The notes beneath the pieces were generated by a model that saw nothing but the letters and a program-made list of their open reading frames with translations, made no database searches and was not told where the DNA came from. Shown here one piece after another: positions 5,383 to 7,810 of a stretch of DNA of 7,810 nt (within the stretch, counting starts at the first letter, position 1; each line of letters begins with the position of its first letter). Source of the DNA: Nitrospirota bacterium (lineage in GTDB: Bacteria > Nitrospirota > Thermodesulfovibrionia > Thermodesulfovibrionales > JdFR-88); contig JAKAGP010000067.1 in assembly GCA_021825785.1 (NCBI GenBank), positions 1-7,810 on the forward strand. Reading direction: 5' to 3'. A program made the translations under genes and the position numbers.

Positions 5383-6798
5383 TCACCTCATGGGCGAGCC
5401 GCCGCCCGGTGCGCCGGTGTTGCTGCCGCCGCCAGGTGTTCCGGTGCTGCCGCCACCGCCAGGCATACCAGTATTGCTGCCGCCTGGCGTCCCGGTATTA
5501 CTTCCGCCGCTTGGTGTCCCGGTGCTGCCGCCGCCCGGTGCGCCGGTGTTGCTACCGCCGCCAGGTGTTCCGGTGCTACCGCCGCCAGGTGTTCCGGTGC
5601 TACCGCCGCCAGGCGTCCCAGTGTTGCTACCGCCTCCAGGCATGCCAGTGTTGCTGCCGCCTCCAGGCATGCCAGTGTTGCTGCCGCCGCCGGGCGTCTG
5701 TGGACTATTGGCCGGTGTTCCCATCGGGCCCATTCCCGCATGGCTTGAGACCTGCGAGGCCGAGGCCCCGAACTGGCCCGAAGAAGCGCTGATGTTGAAG
5801 AGTTTTACGACGGCCGGCTGGCCGTTCGCCAGGGTGCCCTTCACCCCCGGCGAGGAATAATTCACCGTTATCGGGGTGCCGTCCGCGAGTGTGAGCATGA
5901 ACGTATTATTCCCGGGGTTCAGGCCGGAGACCGTCCCCGTGGCGACTGCCATTACCTGGCCGGACTGGCACGTGCCGGAATCGAAATCGAAGCCAGTGCA
6001 ATTTGCCATGGCCGGGACGTTTTTTGCCGCCAGCCCCATGAGCCCCTGAGAATTGGACTGTCCCATGACCGGTGTGTTTATGACAAAGGACCTGGTCCCG
6101 GTATTCATGGTTACCGTATTGTCCGTCGCGCTTGTAATCATTCCGCTGATGCCTGCGGGGTACCCCTTTTGGTCCATCTCCTGGGCATTAAGCGGGTTTA
6201 CCCTCATTGTCATGGAGCATGCGCCTCCCCCGAACCCCGTCACATTGAAGTTCTTGAGGTCGAAGTCCAGCCCGGCACGGTTGTTCTGGCCCGCGACGAT
6301 GTTTACCGGGGTATTTAAATCCATGGTGCAGTTATTCCCGCTGCAGGACATCGTGTCCGGAGAGGGCTGTCCGGGGCTGAAAGCGGTGAACGAGCATGGG
6401 CCGCTTACGCCGCTTGAGTTGGTTAGCCCCACCGAATTGCTGAAGACTATCCTGACCTTGTCAAAAGAGCCGGCCGGACAGGTGGAGGTTTTTACAAGCT
6501 CCATTACGTTTGAGAGGTTTGCGAGGTCGATGTTAACCGGGCCGGAGAGCACCGTGCAGGAGTCTCCGCTTGAGGTATTAAGAAGGGTCACCGAGTTGAT
6601 TACGGCCGACACCTGCCTGAAACCGGACGCATCGTCCGTCATGAATAACCCCACGGGCGCGCTCTGGGAAACGCTGGTCCCCGGCGTGCTGGCGGCCGGA
6701 GCGCCGCCCCCTCCTCCTCCTCCGCAGCCGGCCAGCAGAAAACCTGCGCCGAACATCAAAGTCAAAACTGCCATAAACCTGGACTTGCCTGATTTCAT
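5383..6798 (-). CDS. DUF4382-type lipoprotein with Pro-Gly-Gly-Gly-Ser repeat tail
   Basis: The product has 471 residues. The N terminus is a lipoprotein signal: basic residues, a hydrophobic run and the lipobox LLAGC with Cys25 as the predicted lipidated residue. Seven glycines (26-32) and an Ala/Ser/Thr spacer follow. Residues about 47-210 read as a DUF4382 domain: a GLFMTDDASGFRQV opening and a beta-rich stretch with VNIDLANLSN. Residues about 215-350 contain two beta-rich segments (GISGMITSATDNTV and ATGTVSGLNPGNNTF) resembling DUF5666-type repeats. Eight further cysteines lie within the globular part, enough for four disulfides outside the cytoplasm. From residue 369 to the end come twelve units of 8-9 residues on the pattern PGGGS(N)TG(T/M/A). 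The tail ends right at the stop codon. A good Shine-Dalgarno (AGGAGG, 9-base spacer) and a promoter candidate lie upstream. Function is unknown. DUF4382 proteins are often secreted or surface lipoproteins, and a cell-surface or matrix role is inference. Confidence 0.85.
   Translation of the reverse strand: MKSGKSRFMAVLTLMFGAGFLLAGCGGGGGGGAPAASTPGTSVSQSAPVGLFMTDDASGFRQVSAVINSVTLLNTSSGDSCTVLSGPVNIDLANLSNVMELVKTSTCPAGSFDKVRIVFSNSVGLTNSSGVSGPCSFTAFSPGQPSPDTMSCSGNNCTMDLNTPVNIVAGQNNRAGLDFDLKNFNVTGFGGGACSMTMRVNPLNAQEMDQKGYPAGISGMITSATDNTVTMNTGTRSFVINTPVMGQSNSQGLMGLAAKNVPAMANCTGFDFDSGTCQSGQVMAVATGTVSGLNPGNNTFMLTLADGTPITVNYSSPGVKGTLANGQPAVVKLFNISASSGQFGASASQVSSHAGMGPMGTPANSPQTPGGGSNTGMPGGGSNTGMPGGGSNTGTPGGGSTGTPGGGSTGTPGGGSNTGAPGGGSTGTPSGGSNTGTPGGSNTGMPGGGGSTGTPGGGSNTGAPGGGSPMR
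5386..5694 (-). repeat. Minisatellite of 24/27-bp units encoding the PGGGS(N)TG tail
   Basis: Twelve tandem units of 24 or 27 bases form the last 309 coding bases of the lipoprotein gene. Units differ by presence or absence of the Asn codon before TG, by one PSGGS, one PGGS and one PGGGGS variant, and by a T/M/A residue before each proline. All length differences are multiples of three. Neighbouring units are nearly identical at the DNA level, which suggests recent expansion by slippage or recombination. On the opposite strand the same stretch is open in several frames only because of its repetitive GC-rich composition. Confidence 0.95.
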
Positions 6799-6807
6799 GG
6801 TTTTTTT

Positions 6808-6813
6808 CCTCCT
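6808..6813 (-). promoter_or_regulatory. Shine-Dalgarno site of the lipoprotein gene
   Basis: AGGAGG on the minus strand lies 9 bases before the ATG at 6798, separated by an A-rich spacer. It supports this start, which also yields a well-formed lipoprotein signal peptide. Confidence 0.8.
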
Positions 6814-6826
6814 GGTGAGTCGCTAC

Positions 6827-6858
6827 TTTCCAAAATGGAAATCCGCCGAATTGGAAAT
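6827..6858. promoter_or_regulatory. Palindrome plus direct repeat, possible operator
   Basis: TTTCCA (6827-6832) and TGGAAA (6836-6841) form a perfect 6-bp inverted repeat around AAA. TGGAAAT recurs 16 bases on, at 6836-6842 and 6852-6858. The cluster lies in the 5' untranslated leader of the lipoprotein gene, 29 to 60 bases before its ATG, and could be an operator or a small RNA hairpin. Confidence 0.3.
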
Positions 6859-6986
6859 TTGAATGGATAGCGGGTGGATATGATTCGGGTAATACATTGG
6901 CTTATTAAAAAATCCTGATCTTTGAATACGGTTACGCAGCTATTGGGATGAAGCGGGGTCTCTGCTTTACTGCATCCGCATAATAT

Positions 6987-7015
6987 ATTCTTTCATGAAT
7001 AAATTTACTTGTCAA
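6987..7015 (-). promoter_or_regulatory. Sigma70-like promoter for the lipoprotein gene
   Basis: On the minus strand a perfect TTGACA (7015-7010) is followed after 17 bases by AAGAAT (6992-6987, 4 of 6 matches to TATAAT), with more AT-rich sequence downstream. The transcript would begin near 6980 and carry an untranslated leader of about 180 bases. The direct repeat AATAAATTTA flanks the -35 hexamer. Confidence 0.45.
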
Positions 7016-7023
7016 TAAATTTA
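6998..7023. repeat. Direct repeat AATAAATTTA flanking a -35 box
   Basis: AATAAATTTA occurs at 6998-7007 and again at 7014-7023, with start points 16 bases apart. The two copies bracket the TTGACA hexamer of the minus-strand promoter candidate. Chance recurrence in an AT-rich stretch is possible, but the placement suits a regulator site. Confidence 0.4.
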
Positions 7024-7125
7024 TTATCGGTAGTCTTGCCTTTTTTGAGATCTTGGCGGGGCGCGCACTAATGCAAAAGGTGGCCCGGAGGGTTTAAAAT
7101 AAGACAGTTGCAAGTGAAAAGCCGA

Positions 7126-7810
7126 ATGCGGATAGATATCGGGGCGCTGGAAAACATATATCTTCTGAACCTCGGGATTACCCCAAGAGAGCGGGTGCTC
7201 GTTTTTACAGACAAGGTTTCGAAGAAAGAGGGGAAGCTGCCGCGGGAGGAGCTTGAAAGAAGGGCCGGCCTGCGGAGGATTGGGCGGGCCGCGGCGCGGG
7301 CCGGGCTCGGTCTTGCAAAAGAGGTGATCTACAGGGAATACGCCGCGACGGGGACCCACGCCGTCGAGCCGCCAAAGGCCGTATGGGAGGCCGCCTTCGG
7401 CGCCGAATGCATAGCCGGGCTCTCCGCAAGAGGTCTTTTAAGGGAGATCATCAAGAAGAGGGTTTCGGAGGAGGGGCAGGGCCTGGCAGGCAGGATTATC
7501 AGGAAATACTCGGGGGACGCGGTCGACGCGGTCATAGCCCTCTCCAATTATTCCACCACCCACACCATCTTCAGAAAACTGCTCACCATGTTGGGCGCGC
7601 GTTATGCCAGCATGCCCCTTTTCGATTACTCGATGCTCTCCGGCCCAATGAGCGTTGATTACCGGGAGCTTAAGAGGCTCACTTCCGCAGTCGCAAGGGC
7701 CATAAGAGGGGCCGGCTGGCTTGAGATCGCCTCCGGAAACGGCACCAGGCTCCTCTTCAGGACGGGCGGCAGGAGGGCATGGCAGGACAACGGAGACTAC
7801 AGGAAACCCG
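7126..7810 (+). CDS. Aminopeptidase-like protein, M29/COG2309 type (5' part, runs off window)
   Basis: The frame is open from ATG 7126 to the window end, giving 228 residues with no stop. The N terminus (GITPRERVLVFTD, 18-29) matches the usual GVKPGEKVLIVTD-like opening of M29-type aminopeptidases. The segment from SNYSTTHT (140-147) through GARYASMP (157-164) to SVDYREL (176-182) matches the family pattern of SLTHT, GARxASMP and xVDY. ASGNGTRLLFRTGGR (202-216) corresponds to the GTDL-type strand ahead of the metal-binding half. The characteristic metal-ligand Glu/His/Asp residues of M29 enzymes fall later, beyond the window, so catalytic competence cannot be judged. Residues about 91-135 are longer than I expect between the proline-containing turn and the HT motif, possibly a lineage-specific insert. 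GTG 7114 (adding MKSR) is an alternative start. No strong Shine-Dalgarno is well placed for either: GGAGGG at 7087-7092 is too far upstream. The gene is divergent from the lipoprotein gene. Confidence 0.8.
   Translation, partial: MRIDIGALENIYLLNLGITPRERVLVFTDKVSKKEGKLPREELERRAGLRRIGRAAARAGLGLAKEVIYREYAATGTHAVEPPKAVWEAAFGAECIAGLSARGLLREIIKKRVSEEGQGLAGRIIRKYSGDAVDAVIALSNYSTTHTIFRKLLTMLGARYASMPLFDYSMLSGPMSVDYRELKRLTSAVARAIRGAGWLEIASGNGTRLLFRTGGRRAWQDNGDYRKP

Larger units (their letters stand above)
6799..7125. other. 327-base divergent intergenic region with AT-rich core
   Basis: The region separates the minus-strand lipoprotein gene from the plus-strand aminopeptidase-like gene. It is clearly richer in A+T than the flanking genes, most strongly at 6980-7025. 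Contents seen are a ribosome site, a TTTCCA/TGGAAA palindrome with a second TGGAAAT copy (6827-6858), a minus-strand promoter candidate (6987-7015) and a direct repeat AATAAATTTA (6998-7007 and 7014-7023). No small gene or known riboswitch was recognised. No strong plus-strand promoter was found; TAAAAT at 7095-7100 is a possible -10 without a good -35. Confidence 0.6.

Noticed and set aside
4491..5792. Long plus-strand open frame of 433 codons opposite the ABC-F and lipoprotein genes
   Set aside because: Its C-terminal part is low-complexity Cys/Arg translation of the minisatellite, and the rest is antisense to conserved ABC motifs. It has no recognisable domain.
5297..5860. Plus-strand open frame with PPPGVPVLL repeats
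   Set aside because: This is the antisense reading of the PGGGS(N)TG array. The minus-strand frame has a lipobox, a ribosome site and globular domains.

Overview
The window looks like chromosomal DNA of a GC-rich Gram-negative bacterium. The signs are a lipobox lipoprotein of the DUF4382 type, frequent ATA (Ile) and AGG (Arg) codons, and short or overlapping gene junctions. DUF4382 lipoproteins and this codon habit are familiar from Desulfobacterota/Geobacter-like and Nitrospirota-like genomes, but no phylogenetic marker is present, so placement is tentative.

Layout. Bases 1-90 hold the possible tail of an upstream gene, perhaps a family 2 glycosyltransferase. Its stop overlaps (TGATG) the start of a multi-pass membrane protein at 90-1208, which resembles the C-terminal half of GT-C/GT39 lipid-linked sugar transferases. 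A 411-base gap (1209-1619) follows. It holds a striking 17-bp inverted repeat (1284-1300/1420-1436) enclosing a sequence that folds by hand into further nested stems, then a perfect 7-bp hairpin, then a good sigma70-like promoter just before the next gene. Bases 1620-3440 encode a Kup-type K+ transporter. It converges, with a 21-base gap, on a minus-strand ABC-F ATPase (3462-5327). Upstream of the ABC-F gene on the same strand, 55 bases away, is a DUF4382-type lipoprotein gene (5383-6798) whose 3' end is a 12-unit minisatellite encoding Pro/Gly/Ser/Thr repeats. The 327-base region 6799-7125 is the divergent promoter region between the lipoprotein gene and a plus-strand gene that runs off the window (7126-7810), an aminopeptidase-like protein of the M29/COG2309 type.

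The genes do not form one evident pathway. They divide into envelope/glycan work (left edge), potassium homeostasis (Kup), ribosome-associated ABC-F function, a surface or periplasmic lipoprotein, and a putative peptidase. No CRISPR array, insertion sequence, tRNA or rRNA was recognised. The best candidate for something undescribed is the inverted-repeat-bounded element upstream of kup. The repetitive lipoprotein tail is the second.
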